64,000 nt of DNA from Verrucomicrobiia bacterium. GTDB taxonomy: Bacteria > Verrucomicrobiota > Verrucomicrobiia > Limisphaerales > UBA9464. The DNA is taken from contig JAHCBB010000008.1 of assembly GCA_019634635.1 (NCBI GenBank), forward strand, positions 62,001-126,000. The letters are read 5' to 3'. Positions 35,109 through 46,674 of the stretch are shown one piece after another (the stretch's first letter is position 1; every line of letters starts with the position of its first letter). The translations under genes and the position numbers were made by a program. The notes under the pieces are model-generated. The model saw only the letters and a list, made by a program, of their open reading frames with translations, made no database searches and was not told where the DNA came from.

Positions 35109-38100
35109 TCAGTTCCTGACTCGGGCAAAGATCTCGTTGTCGGTCGGTCCGGGCGTCCAGATGTACGAACCGCCTGTCGCACCCGGAACCGGGGCGTAGG
35201 TGCCGCCAAGTGTCGAGGACGCTTCGAGCTGACCTCCACCCGTCCAGGAGATGGTCACCGTACCGTCGGCGTTGACCACGATTCCGGTAATCACCGGCGG
35301 TGCCACGACACCCGTCTGCCGGTAGAGCAGAACCGCGTCGTTGTCGCCGTCACCCGAACTGATGCGCAACCGCAGCGTCTGGGTGCCGCCGAGGTCGAAC
35401 ACGGCAACGTCCGAACCACCAACAGAACGGAACGGAATGAAGTCATTCGAGCTCCACGCACCGGTGCCGTCCGCCGTCAGTTCGGCAAGAACGGTGGTGG
35501 TCTGATCCGGTTGGGTAATGTCGCCAGTCACCAGTTCCAGCGTCCGCCCCATCGCGTTGGCAGCCCGACCGTCGCGCGAACCGACGAACACGGCGCTGTA
35601 TGAGCCGGCTTCGAAGGTGCGGGTGTAGTTCCACCAGTTCCCCGTACCGCCCCAACCAATCTTGTAGTTGTTGGCCAGCGTGAAGTCCGGACGCACGGTG
35701 TTGCCATTGCCGTTGTCAATGATCACATCAAGGTTACCGCCTTGACCCGGAGGAGAGGGCTGAACGTTACCGTCGCCATCCACCCATCCGTTGCGATAAC
35801 TGTTTCCATCATTGCCATCGGGCGGGATATCACTGCGAGTGTTGTTGAAGTCAATCCCCGGGATACCGTCCAAGCCCATGTACAAGTCAGCCACCAGCGG
35901 CATGACGCTCGCCGCGGCCAAGGTCTTGCCTTCTTCATAATTGTAGTCCTCCGCCTCAATGACGAACGCGCCGGTGAGGGTTACCCGCACATCATCATCC
36001 GGGAACGTGGAGACCGATCCATTCTCATTGGAGACCACCACGTAGTAGTCGCCAATGTGACCGACCGTGGCGCTCGCGACCGCGTAGGAAGCGCTGGTGG
36101 CACCCGCGACCGGGCGCTTGTTCTGGTACCACTGGTAGGTCATGGGAAGCGCCGATTCAGCGCCAACCGTGAGGGTGAAGGCCGCACCCGGAGCCACATT
36201 CACGCCCGAAGGACGCTGGGTGATGATCGGCGCCACCACATTCGGGTCAATGTACCAACTCACACGGCTGCCGCCGAGTTCACCCTGCCCGTTTGCAGGA
36301 TCCGCCTCACTGGCGAGCTTGACCGCAATGGCCCCATGGTCACCACCGCCGCCCTCCTTGTAGAGGAGTTCGAGGTAATACGACGTTCCCTGAGTCAGGC
36401 GAATCGCACCACCAGGGCCGGACGCCCACTCGGTGTCTTGATACTCATCCGAGCGATTCGTCCGGAATGGGGCGTCGCCGCGGGTTCCTGTGTTCGCATC
36501 CACGCCGTTTCCATTCCAAAGCCGCGGATCGCTCCAGGACGGCTCCTCGGCAATCCGCTTCTTGTTCGCGGGATCTGCGTCGGTGCTCAGGTACAGCTCA
36601 CCGTGATCGTCGGTGGCGATGAAGAAGACATAGTCCCCCGTCACTTCCGGGGTGAAGAGCATCTTCAACTGGCCGAAGTAGTTGTCATAGAGTCCCGAGC
36701 CGGTGTAGGCGCTGCTGAGAAGCCGCACCTCGTCCGGGGGACGGTCCTCAGGGAAGGTGTCGAAGCCGCCGGTCTCATTCAGCCAGAGATTGAAGACGAT
36801 GGCCCCAGCCTGCGCCTCGAACGCCTGGAACTCGCCGGTAAAGGCCGATGCCAGATTGGCGTTGTCGCGAACTCCATTAATGGTCACGGCGTAGCTTGCC
36901 CCCGGAGTCTGCCGAGAAGTACCGAGGCGAATCGTCCGATCGTTGACCCGTGTGGCCGAATTCACGGTCAGTCCTGTAATCTGGTAGTTGGACGCCGTCA
37001 CGGCTGAGGGATCCACAACCGGTTCGGTGAAGACGACCGTCACCGAGTCGAACGTGTCCGCGCCGCCCAAGCGGCGAACCGAGGGCGGCGTGGTGTCAGG
37101 ATTGACAACCAAAGTCGCTTCAGCGCTGGTCGCAGAGGCTCCGGCCACCGCGGCAATTACTTTGACCTTGGCGTTGTTTTGGGCAGCAGAGACCACCGGG
37201 ATCGTGAACGTCGCCGCGTTGGCTCCCAACTGGGCCACGTCGTTGACATACCACTGCCAGGAGATGGCATTGCCGTAGTCCCCACCGTAGGGAGAGGAGC
37301 CGGTCGCCGCCGCCGTGAACGTCGCGGATTCATTGGCGCTGGTGGTCACATCGTCCGGATCATCGGTGATGGCCACTGAGGCACCGACCGCGTCCACGGG
37401 AGACTCGATGATGGCGCCACGGATCGGGGTCAACTGACCGGCCGGGGTGGGATCCCCTTCGCGCCGAATGGCAACCTGACCCCAGTCGCCGCCGCCGCCT
37501 TCCTTGACCACGAACGTCACACCGACGCGCTGGCCGGCGGTGAATGTGATGACTTCGCTGGTTTCGTCAGGGCTCACCCCGTCAACAACCTCTTCGAAGC
37601 CCCCGCAGCATCCGAACTCTTCGGCAATCGGGAAAGTCGCAAGAGGATCCGGAAGCGCCGGTCCCGCGGTGTTGACGTAGAGGGCGCTCGCGTCATCCGA
37701 ACGGAGGAAGAAGCGGTAATCGCCGGCCTCCGGAATCGTCAGAACACCGGTCATCTTGGCGAAGAAGTTGTCGCCAAAGGTGTTTCCGAAGCCCGAGGTT
37801 TCGCCAAAGCTGAACCCGTTCCCGTAGCGGATGCTGTCGGGCGGATCGGCGTAATGTGGGTCGAACAGACCAGCTTCGACCGAAGTACCCGGAATATTGA
37901 ACCAAAGTTCGATCTTGCTGAAGCCCACACCAGGAACGTCAGCCACCGTGCTTCCGGTGATGCTGGCATCGGGACCTGGCAGACCCGCGATGTTCTTTCC
38001 GCGGACCCGGTAGGTGTAGCTGGTGTTCGGAGCGAGGCCCCGATCCTCGTAAGTGGTGGTGGTCAGGAGCGGGGCAACAACGACGCCGTTCCGCTCCACT

Positions 38101-39173
38101 TCATAGGCCACCCGGGCGTTGGGATCGCCGACGACAGTTGCCGGATCCCAGGCAATGCTGGCGCGCCGGGAGCCAATCTGAGCGATTCGAAGGTTACCAG
38201 GAGCTCCCGGCACTTCACTGACCTCCTGTGCGATGGTGACCAGTCGCAGGTTGTCCACATGCGTGTGGGCATTGGCACCGCCGGTGCGACCGGCGAATAC
38301 CAACTGACCCGCGGACGGGAAGTAGGTGGTCTGGTAGTCTCGGAGGATGTCCGCCCCTTTCCAAGTCACGGTCAAACGCCCCTCGGATGTCAGGTCAATC
38401 GTGAACGGCCTCCACGCTAGCGTGGCCCACGACGCGGGATCGTATGGGTCTCCCCCATCGGCCCAATAGGCTGCATCACGGGGTCCGGTTTGGAGACTAG
38501 TAGTGTCGTCGGCCGTACCATGGCGGGTCAGCAGGCCTACTTTTTGAACGGTAACGTCATCTACGCGAACGATGATTCCCTCGATGTCTGTCGAATCTCC
38601 GGGATCGTTACGGAAAGTGTTGCCGGACCACGTGTCGAAGGACACTGAGATTCCCGTAATTGTTCCGGTCTCGGCGCAACAGCCGGTCGCGGAGCCGACG
38701 TCACCACCGGCCAAGTCACTGTCCGAGAGGCTCGTCAGGAACGGATCTCCATTTCTGGCAAAGCTGATGCTGAAGCCGTCGGCGGCCCGATCGCCCGTGC
38801 TGTTGCCCGTCCGCAAGTCGCACGAGAACGAGAAGCCGGTGACGACCTTACCCGGGTCGGTATCCTCAAACACCACGATCCCCGTTTGACTGTTCACCGG
38901 GTAGGTCAGTGCCATGAACCCATTGGGATTACCGCCGGCCGGCACAAACATCTGGTCATTGTTGCCCGCGATCTCCACACCGGCGGGCTGGCCGGCATCG
39001 AAGTTGAAGAGCACATCGGCCGCTCGCGCCGACGTGATCCCGACAAGAGCCGTCAGCGCAGTGGATGCCGCGAGCCATTGCATGGGCCCCGCGCTCCGCT
39101 TCCGCGAACGACTCCAAGTCGCAAAGGCGCCGGCGGTGGGCCGGCACAACTGCTGTTGGAATTTGTGTTTCAT
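35109..39173 (-). CDS. giant secreted multidomain protein (PA14, FN3, Ig-like)
   Basis: 1354 residues from ATG 39173; ATG 39200 would add nine. A long leader contains the hydrophobic run WLAASTALTALVGITSARA. Domains, in order and approximate: lectin-like beta-sandwich (50-280), FN3 (290-390; LRIAQIGSRRASIAWDPATVV), PA14-like unit 1 (400-590; FFLRSDDASALYVNT, VKEGGGGDWGQVAI), Ig-like domains and an SbsA-type Ig domain (640-790), PA14-like unit 2 (800-990; FFIATDDHGELYLST, YKEGGGGDHGAIAV), Ig-like (1000-1080), a CBM6-like domain (1085-1300), and the shared C-terminal module (GQLEASSTLGGTYAPVPGA). It is probably a surface or extracellular carbohydrate-binding adhesin; no catalytic motif is seen. 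Coding is biased to DG/DN loops that may bind calcium. Confidence 0.85.
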   Translation of the reverse strand: MKHKFQQQLCRPTAGAFATWSRSRKRSAGPMQWLAASTALTALVGITSARAADVLFNFDAGQPAGVEIAGNNDQMFVPAGGNPNGFMALTYPVNSQTGIVVFEDTDPGKVVTGFSFSCDLRTGNSTGDRAADGFSISFARNGDPFLTSLSDSDLAGGDVGSATGCCAETGTITGISVSFDTWSGNTFRNDPGDSTDIEGIIVRVDDVTVQKVGLLTRHGTADDTTSLQTGPRDAAYWADGGDPYDPASWATLAWRPFTIDLTSEGRLTVTWKGADILRDYQTTYFPSAGQLVFAGRTGGANAHTHVDNLRLVTIAQEVSEVPGAPGNLRIAQIGSRRASIAWDPATVVGDPNARVAYEVERNGVVVAPLLTTTTYEDRGLAPNTSYTYRVRGKNIAGLPGPDASITGSTVADVPGVGFSKIELWFNIPGTSVEAGLFDPHYADPPDSIRYGNGFSFGETSGFGNTFGDNFFAKMTGVLTIPEAGDYRFFLRSDDASALYVNTAGPALPDPLATFPIAEEFGCCGGFEEVVDGVSPDETSEVITFTAGQRVGVTFVVKEGGGGDWGQVAIRREGDPTPAGQLTPIRGAIIESPVDAVGASVAITDDPDDVTTSANESATFTAAATGSSPYGGDYGNAISWQWYVNDVAQLGANAATFTIPVVSAAQNNAKVKVIAAVAGASATSAEATLVVNPDTTPPSVRRLGGADTFDSVTVVFTEPVVDPSAVTASNYQITGLTVNSATRVNDRTIRLGTSRQTPGASYAVTINGVRDNANLASAFTGEFQAFEAQAGAIVFNLWLNETGGFDTFPEDRPPDEVRLLSSAYTGSGLYDNYFGQLKMLFTPEVTGDYVFFIATDDHGELYLSTDADPANKKRIAEEPSWSDPRLWNGNGVDANTGTRGDAPFRTNRSDEYQDTEWASGPGGAIRLTQGTSYYLELLYKEGGGGDHGAIAVKLASEADPANGQGELGGSRVSWYIDPNVVAPIITQRPSGVNVAPGAAFTLTVGAESALPMTYQWYQNKRPVAGATSASYAVASATVGHIGDYYVVVSNENGSVSTFPDDDVRVTLTGAFVIEAEDYNYEEGKTLAAASVMPLVADLYMGLDGIPGIDFNNTRSDIPPDGNDGNSYRNGWVDGDGNVQPSPPGQGGNLDVIIDNGNGNTVRPDFTLANNYKIGWGGTGNWWNYTRTFEAGSYSAVFVGSRDGRAANAMGRTLELVTGDITQPDQTTTVLAELTADGTGAWSSNDFIPFRSVGGSDVAVFDLGGTQTLRLRISSGDGDNDAVLLYRQTGVVAPPVITGIVVNADGTVTISWTGGGQLEASSTLGGTYAPVPGATGGSYIWTPGPTDNEIFARVRN

Positions 39174-39400
39174 TCGAGTGTTTTGTGTGATGCCACGCAA
39201 AATCCCACGGGTCGTTACGGGGACAAATCACGAGGCGATGCCCAGAGAATTGAAAAGGGCCGACGCGAATTCAAGAAAAACGTGGCGGAAAGTTGAAACA
39301 ATTCGCGCGAGGTGGTGTTTGCGGCCGCCAATCCGACACCCACCAGGACGCCCACCGCACCCCCGGTGGAGCTCACCCATCGAAGATCCACCGAAGCCGT

Positions 39401-39467
39401 CGGCGCATGAAGTCCCCACAGGCCAAACCCCCATGTTGTCCGCACGGCTCGGCAGGAGCCTCGTACC
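39401..39467. repeat. dispersed intergenic repeat, copy A
   Basis: Blocks gcgcatgaagtccccacaggcc and gcacggctcggcaggagcctcg, in the same order and spacing as copy B. Confidence 0.75.
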
Positions 39468-39546
39468 CCCCCCACCAGCAGGCAGGAGCCACACCCTGAC
39501 GCACCCTGCCACATCACCCACCACCACCACCGGTGGGGCCCCCTAT

Positions 39547-39615
39547 CCGCGCGTGGAGTCCCCGCAGGCCCGACTTGCGGTTGCGGGAACGGTTCGGCAG
39601 GAGCCTCACCCTACC
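39547..39615. repeat. dispersed intergenic repeat, copy B
   Basis: Blocks cgcgtggagtccccgcaggcc and acggttcggcaggagcctca. It begins 146 bases after copy A. Confidence 0.75.
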
Positions 39616-39740
39616 GTGATGGACACCCTCGAGCAGGCCCACAATCGCAGACCCTCTCCCGGCGGGCCGAAGAGGCCCCTTGATCCGCCCGCGTCAGGAG
39701 GCCCAACAAACCCGACCCCCGGTGACGCGCCAACCGGCGC

Positions 39741-40334
39741 CTACCAGGACCAGTTGAACAAGCTGAGCACCGGCTCGTGGTTGATGAGGTCCCGGTAGAA
39801 CGAGCGGGGGAGGGTCGCACCGGGCTTCAGAGTTGGGTCCCGGTTGAAGATCTCCCGTTCGCTCGGCCCGAAATCCTCGGGAGCCAGCGGGCTGATCAGG
39901 TCCACAAAATTTTGCGGCTCCGGCTCCCGGAACACAAACCCCAAGGCGCCATGACGCTCAATCTGCTCCATCGGCGTGGGCGATTCGAGCCGACGCTGCG
40001 TCTCGGCGTCGCCATCCAATCCGGGGGTCTCCGGGAGACTCAATCCAAACGATGTCGTCAGGGACGGGGGGACTTCAATCGGCGAAAATGGTGCGGCGGC
40101 GGTCGCCTCGGACGCAGGGGGCTCCGGGAGTTGAACGGGGGCTGAGAGGACTGCGGAGATTGACGGAGAGGTCGTGGGTGGCGCCGTTGGCTCCAGCAGC
40201 GGCTCGACCGCCTCCACGTGATTGGTGACCGCGACCGCCGCAGGCGGGGGGTCCCCGGCCAACAGCGAATCCACGACCCAGCAACCGGCCACAAGGGGGA
40301 AACACCGAATCAAGTGGCCGCATTTCGTGTTCAT
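39741..40334 (-). CDS. hypothetical proline-rich secreted protein
   Basis: 197 residues. A short hydrophobic head (about 8-26, IRCFPLVAGCWVVDSLLAG) could be a signal peptide. A Pro/Ala/Ser/Thr-rich low-complexity stretch (30-100) is followed by a more ordered tail (GFVFREPEPQNFVDLISPLAPEDFG...PRSFYRDLINHEPVLSLFNWSW). No family is recognised. It starts within the last four bases of the HTH-MBL gene, so it is translationally coupled to it. Confidence 0.55.
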   Translation of the reverse strand: MNTKCGHLIRCFPLVAGCWVVDSLLAGDPPPAAVAVTNHVEAVEPLLEPTAPPTTSPSISAVLSAPVQLPEPPASEATAAAPFSPIEVPPSLTTSFGLSLPETPGLDGDAETQRRLESPTPMEQIERHGALGFVFREPEPQNFVDLISPLAPEDFGPSEREIFNRDPTLKPGATLPRSFYRDLINHEPVLSLFNWSW

Positions 40335-41191
40335 GGGAACCAGGGATTGTGGAGTTTTTCCTGGCCGACCGTGGTCAGCGGGCCGTGGCCCGGACAGATC
40401 AACGTTGCTTCGGCCATCGAAAGGATCATCTCACGAACCCGCCGTCGCGCAAGCGGGAGTTGCTCCCGCGCCCCTCCCATCGAACCCGCAAAAATGGCGT
40501 CGCCAACCACCGCGACCGAAGGCGCGCCACCGCCCCACCCGGTGACCACGTAGGTCACGCCATCCTCGGCGTGACCCGGGGTCGCCCGGTGCGTCACCTG
40601 CAGCGAGCCGACGGCGTACTTGGCCCCGTCAGTGAGACGTTGGTCGGCGGGTGCGCGTGACGACCCGCTGTGGACCCGGGCGGCCGGATACCGCTCCCGC
40701 AGCGGTGCCAGCGCGGCCACGTGATCTCCGTGCGCGTGGGTGATGAAGACTTGTTGAAGATGAAGCTGGTGGCGGGCAATGAGTTCGACGATCGGAGCGT
40801 CCTCGAACCCGGTGTCAAACAAGGCAGCCGCGTGCGTCCCCGGATCCCAGGCGAGGAAGGCATTCACGGTCATCCCATCGCCCTCGGTGGTGATCACCTC
40901 GAGGCCCTGCCATTGCGACAGGTCCACCGGCTCCGGCCTCCAGCCATGCGCAATCCCCTCCAGCCGCGGACCGGAGAGGGTGAGCAACGCTGCCAGCGGC
41001 TCGAAGCGTGTCCCGGACGCTGCCGTTCCGGTGGCCTCCATCTGCTCGTAGGCGTCCGTAGCCAACCCTGCGGCTGCTGCGGCCTCCGCGGATCCCACCT
41101 GATTGGAGAGTCGCGCCTTGCGAAGGATGTCACCGAGGCTGTCTTCGAGGTTCACAAGCGCAACGTAGTCCCGGGACACGCTCGCACGCAA
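40331..41191 (-). CDS. metallo-beta-lactamase-fold hydrolase with N-terminal HTH-like domain
   Basis: 286 residues from a TTG start; GTG at 41155 is an alternative. Residues about 15-75 (LGDILRKARLSNQVGSAEAAAAAGLATDAYEQMEATG...PLAALLTL) look like an XRE/Cro-type helix-turn-helix. The rest is a glyoxalase II-like MBL hydrolase: FITHAHGDHVAAL gives the zinc ligands, then TPGHAEDG, AVVGDAIF and CPGHGPLTT. The zinc site looks complete. The combination could be a metabolite-sensing regulator or simply an unusual N-terminal helical cap. It is coupled to the small secreted protein gene downstream. Confidence 0.75.
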   Translation of the reverse strand: MRASVSRDYVALVNLEDSLGDILRKARLSNQVGSAEAAAAAGLATDAYEQMEATGTAASGTRFEPLAALLTLSGPRLEGIAHGWRPEPVDLSQWQGLEVITTEGDGMTVNAFLAWDPGTHAAALFDTGFEDAPIVELIARHQLHLQQVFITHAHGDHVAALAPLRERYPAARVHSGSSRAPADQRLTDGAKYAVGSLQVTHRATPGHAEDGVTYVVTGWGGGAPSVAVVGDAIFAGSMGGAREQLPLARRRVREMILSMAEATLICPGHGPLTTVGQEKLHNPWFP

Positions 41192-41361
41192 TTCATGACC
41201 CCCTTTTGTCAGGGGGGCACACCGCGTTCACTCAAAACCCAATGGGTGGGAAGGCCCAAGCGGCGGATGACAGGCCTGAGAACGCCGCCGGGGATGCCAC
41301 ACGGATACCGTTCCACCCCGCACCCGGTTGCCCCCGGCACATTCCCGGGCTGACGCCCCAC

Positions 41362-42006
41362 TCAACCCCGCCGATTGCGGTTGCGGCGCTGACGCCACAC
41401 AGCAAAACCCACCAAGCCTGCGCCCGCAACCAACCCTGACGTCACCGGCTCGGGAACGAGCTCCATGTTGCCGCCGAACGCATACAGGCCGACCGACCGC
41501 TGGCCCTGGTTCGGGAAGTTCAACCCTTCGACACCGGTTTCCGTGTAGGTGAACCCCGTCCCGGCAAGATTGAAGAGGGGATCAACGAACACGTATCCCG
41601 GCTGGGCGACGTTGATCGGCACCCCGTTCTGCCGGACCGTCCACGCAAGGACATATTCGGTGTTGGGATTGAGATTGATCGCAATGGTGAGATCTTCCCA
41701 GCGGGTGCCGTCACGCAGGGGCGAAGCCGTGCCCGCCTTGATTTCGACGCTTCCCAGCAGCGTCTTGTCCGTCGTAAAGATGCCAACCTGCTCGGCATAT
41801 TCGAGGCCGTCTTCATCCATGTCGAAAATCCCAAGCGACCGGATGGTCACCGCGGCATCGCCCACGGAAAAAGGCGTGCCAATGGCGACCACACTGCCCC
41901 CGTCGCTCCAATTGCCGCTGGGATTCCAAAACACGGCGGCGGAGGCGGAACCAGCCGTAAGAACGGTCAGGCTGGCAAGCCCCATCAGGTTGCGGGTCGA
42001 ATTCAT
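41362..42006 (-). CDS. PEP-CTERM sorting-domain secreted protein
   Basis: 214 residues with a signal peptide (MNSTRNLMGLASLTVLTAGSASA), a beta-rich body with a DUF4082-like feel (WSDGGSVVAIGTPFSVGDAAV, NPNTEYVLAWTVRQNG), and the C-terminal tag VPEPVTSGLVAGAGLVGFAV then WRQRRNRNRRG: the PEP motif, one transmembrane helix and a basic tail. Such proteins are processed by an exosortase at the membrane and exported to the surface; no exosortase lies in this window. The start at 42006 gives the clean signal peptide. It is a single gene, lower in GC at its 5' flank. Confidence 0.88.
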   Translation of the reverse strand: MNSTRNLMGLASLTVLTAGSASAAVFWNPSGNWSDGGSVVAIGTPFSVGDAAVTIRSLGIFDMDEDGLEYAEQVGIFTTDKTLLGSVEIKAGTASPLRDGTRWEDLTIAINLNPNTEYVLAWTVRQNGVPINVAQPGYVFVDPLFNLAGTGFTYTETGVEGLNFPNQGQRSVGLYAFGGNMELVPEPVTSGLVAGAGLVGFAVWRQRRNRNRRG

Positions 42007-42141
42007 GGTGAGCGGGTGCTGTGAACTGGAATTGCTCGTTTTCAGGAGCCTCAAAGATGACCAAACCGTTCGCAAGCAGAATTTTTGCCAGTCTCAATCC
42101 GGAAGTCCGGTTTCACCTGATTATTGACCCGGTGATCCGGC

Positions 42142-44928
<2,787 letters not shown>

Positions 44929-45038
44929 GATGACAGACAGGACACGTATTGACGCGAAGTTCGGACGATTTCGCGATCGAAATGTGGCCAGGTCCCCGAC
45001 GGCCGGCGGGCGGGGACGGCGGAGAGGAGTTCGGGGGG

Positions 45039-45111
45039 TGGGCCCAACAGGATTCGAACCTGTAACCAAGGGATTATGAGTCCCCTGCTCTGACCGTTGA
45101 GCTATGGGCCC
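45039..45111 (-). tRNA. tRNA with CAT anticodon (tRNA-Ile2 or elongator tRNA-Met)
   Basis: Cloverleaf on the minus strand: acceptor GGGCCCA/TGGGCCC, D-arm GCTCAACGGTCAGAGC, anticodon loop CTCATAA, T-arm ACAGG-TTCGAAT-CCTGT, discriminator A; CCA is not encoded. The anticodon stem and variable loop (GGGGA..TCCCTTGGTT) resemble tRNA-Ile2, whose CAU is converted to lysidine-AU by TilS, more than elongator Met, but this needs a model-based test. It is about 110 bases upstream of valS. Confidence 0.9.
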
Positions 45112-45434
45112 GCGATGGACCGGTGGCAACTCACCGTCCGCAGCCTTCGGTCGTTGTGCCCGGCCTTCCGAGGACGATCACCGCGGAATTCACGCCGCGA
45201 GGAGACCGTACCTCCCGACGCCAGGCGGACGCAATCCGCCGCTTGGCCCCGCACCCATCCCGGGGGCCGGCCGGCACGTCTGCGAAACAGTGCGGGTCCA
45301 TCCGGTCGTCACATCGGTGATTGGCCAGGCGGATTCCCGGGGCGAACAAACGCCTTTTCCTCATGGAGGCATCCCCCTAGCGTCGCCCGGTCCTCGGCGT
45401 CACACGGGCGCCGTCAAGTTCTTCCTCTCTCTCC
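45112..45434. other. intergenic, promoter region of livJ
   Basis: 323 bases between the divergent tRNA and livJ. Overlapping plus- and minus-strand frames are Arg/Pro-rich without domains. No hairpin or obvious promoter stands out. Confidence 0.5.
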
Positions 45435-46595
45435 ATGATGTGCGTCAATGAACTCCCGCGTCGCCCCTTCCTGGCCGGCCTCCTCGTGGCGGTCCTCCTG
45501 GTGACCGGATGCAAGCCCGATGGGGACCCCTCGGACGGCCCCATCAAGATCGGCGAATTCGCCTCCCTGACCGGCGGCGAGGCCGCCTTTGGAACCGCCT
45601 CCCACAACGGCACCGTGCTGGCCATTGAACAGATCAACCGCGACGGCGGCGTTCTCGGCCGCCCGCTGGAACTGATCACCGAGGACAACCAATCCCGGCA
45701 GGGCGAATCGGCAACCATCGTCAAGAAACTGATGAACCGGGACCAGGTGGTGGCGGTGCTGGGAGAAGTCGCCTCCGGACGCTCCCTGGAGGCGGCCCCG
45801 ATCTGCCAGGCGGCGGGCATCCCGATGGTGTCTCCATCCTCCACCAATCCAAGGGTCACCGAGGTGGGCGATCACATCTTCCGGGTCTGCTTCATTGATC
45901 CGTTCCAGGGCAGCCTGCTGGCCGACTTCGCCCGTCGCACCCTGAAGGCTCGCAGGGTGGCGGTGCTTTCCGATGTCTCGGCCCCGTACAGCACCGGGCT
46001 CGCCGAATATTTTCAGAAGGCCTTTCTGGCCGCGGGCGGCGAGGTGATTGCCGAGCAGAAGTACTCCAGCAAGGACAAGGACTTCCGGGCCCAGCTCACG
46101 GCCATCAAGGCGGCCGCACCCGACGCCGTCTTCGTGCCCGGGTACTACACCGAAGCCGGATTGATCGTCACCCAGGCCCGCCAACTGGGATTGAATGTGC
46201 CCATCTTCGGCGGCGACGGCTGGGAGGCTCCCGAGCTCCTCCAGATTGCCGGGCCAGCCCTCGAAAACACCTACTACAGCACCCACTACTCCTCCGAGGC
46301 GGACGACCCGCGTGTCCAGGAATTCGTGAAGGCCTTCCGGGCGCGCTACGACGGCCAGGTGCCCGACGCGATGGCGGCCCTCGGCTATGACTCCGCCATG
46401 GTGCTTGCCGATGCCATCCGCCGCGCCGGGAGCACCGAACCGGCAAAAATCCGCGACGCCCTGGCCGCCACGAAGGATTTCCCATGTGTCACGGGCCTGA
46501 CCACCCTCGACGCGCAACGCAACGCGTCCAAGAGTGCGGTGATCATCACCGTCCGGGACGGCCGTTTTCAGTACGTGGAGACCATCCAGCCGTGA
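45435..46595 (+). CDS. livJ: branched-chain amino acid-type ABC transporter substrate-binding lipoprotein
   Basis: 386 residues. The lipoprotein signal ends LLVTGC. The type I periplasmic-binding fold (Peripla_BP_6) shows IKIGEFASLTGGEAAFG, AIEQINRDGGVLGRPLELITEDNQS, SPSSTNPRVTEVGDHIFRVCF, VFVPGYYTEAGLIVTQARQLG and GYDSAMVLADAIRRAG. In the usual LivJ/K family it binds Leu/Ile/Val, but relatives bind urea, amides or aromatics, so the ligand is uncertain. ATG 45438 is equally possible. The permease gene follows after 79 bases. Confidence 0.85.
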   Translation: MMCVNELPRRPFLAGLLVAVLLVTGCKPDGDPSDGPIKIGEFASLTGGEAAFGTASHNGTVLAIEQINRDGGVLGRPLELITEDNQSRQGESATIVKKLMNRDQVVAVLGEVASGRSLEAAPICQAAGIPMVSPSSTNPRVTEVGDHIFRVCFIDPFQGSLLADFARRTLKARRVAVLSDVSAPYSTGLAEYFQKAFLAAGGEVIAEQKYSSKDKDFRAQLTAIKAAAPDAVFVPGYYTEAGLIVTQARQLGLNVPIFGGDGWEAPELLQIAGPALENTYYSTHYSSEADDPRVQEFVKAFRARYDGQVPDAMAALGYDSAMVLADAIRRAGSTEPAKIRDALAATKDFPCVTGLTTLDAQRNASKSAVIITVRDGRFQYVETIQP

Positions 46596-46674
46596 CCCCG
46601 CCCACACCGTTCCCGGTTGCCGCCGGGGTCACCGGAGCCGATCCGGCCCCGTTTTTCGCGGCGGCGGATGTCGA

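Larger units (their letters stand above)
39201..39740. other. intergenic region with dispersed repeats
   Basis: 540 bases upstream of the giant secreted protein and downstream of the small proline-rich gene. It contains two full copies and one core copy (39481-39495) of a dispersed repeat, and a CCACC-rich patch near 39515-39530. The promoter of the giant gene should be near 39200-39300, where the sequence is locally AT-richer. No gene is seen. Confidence 0.6.
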
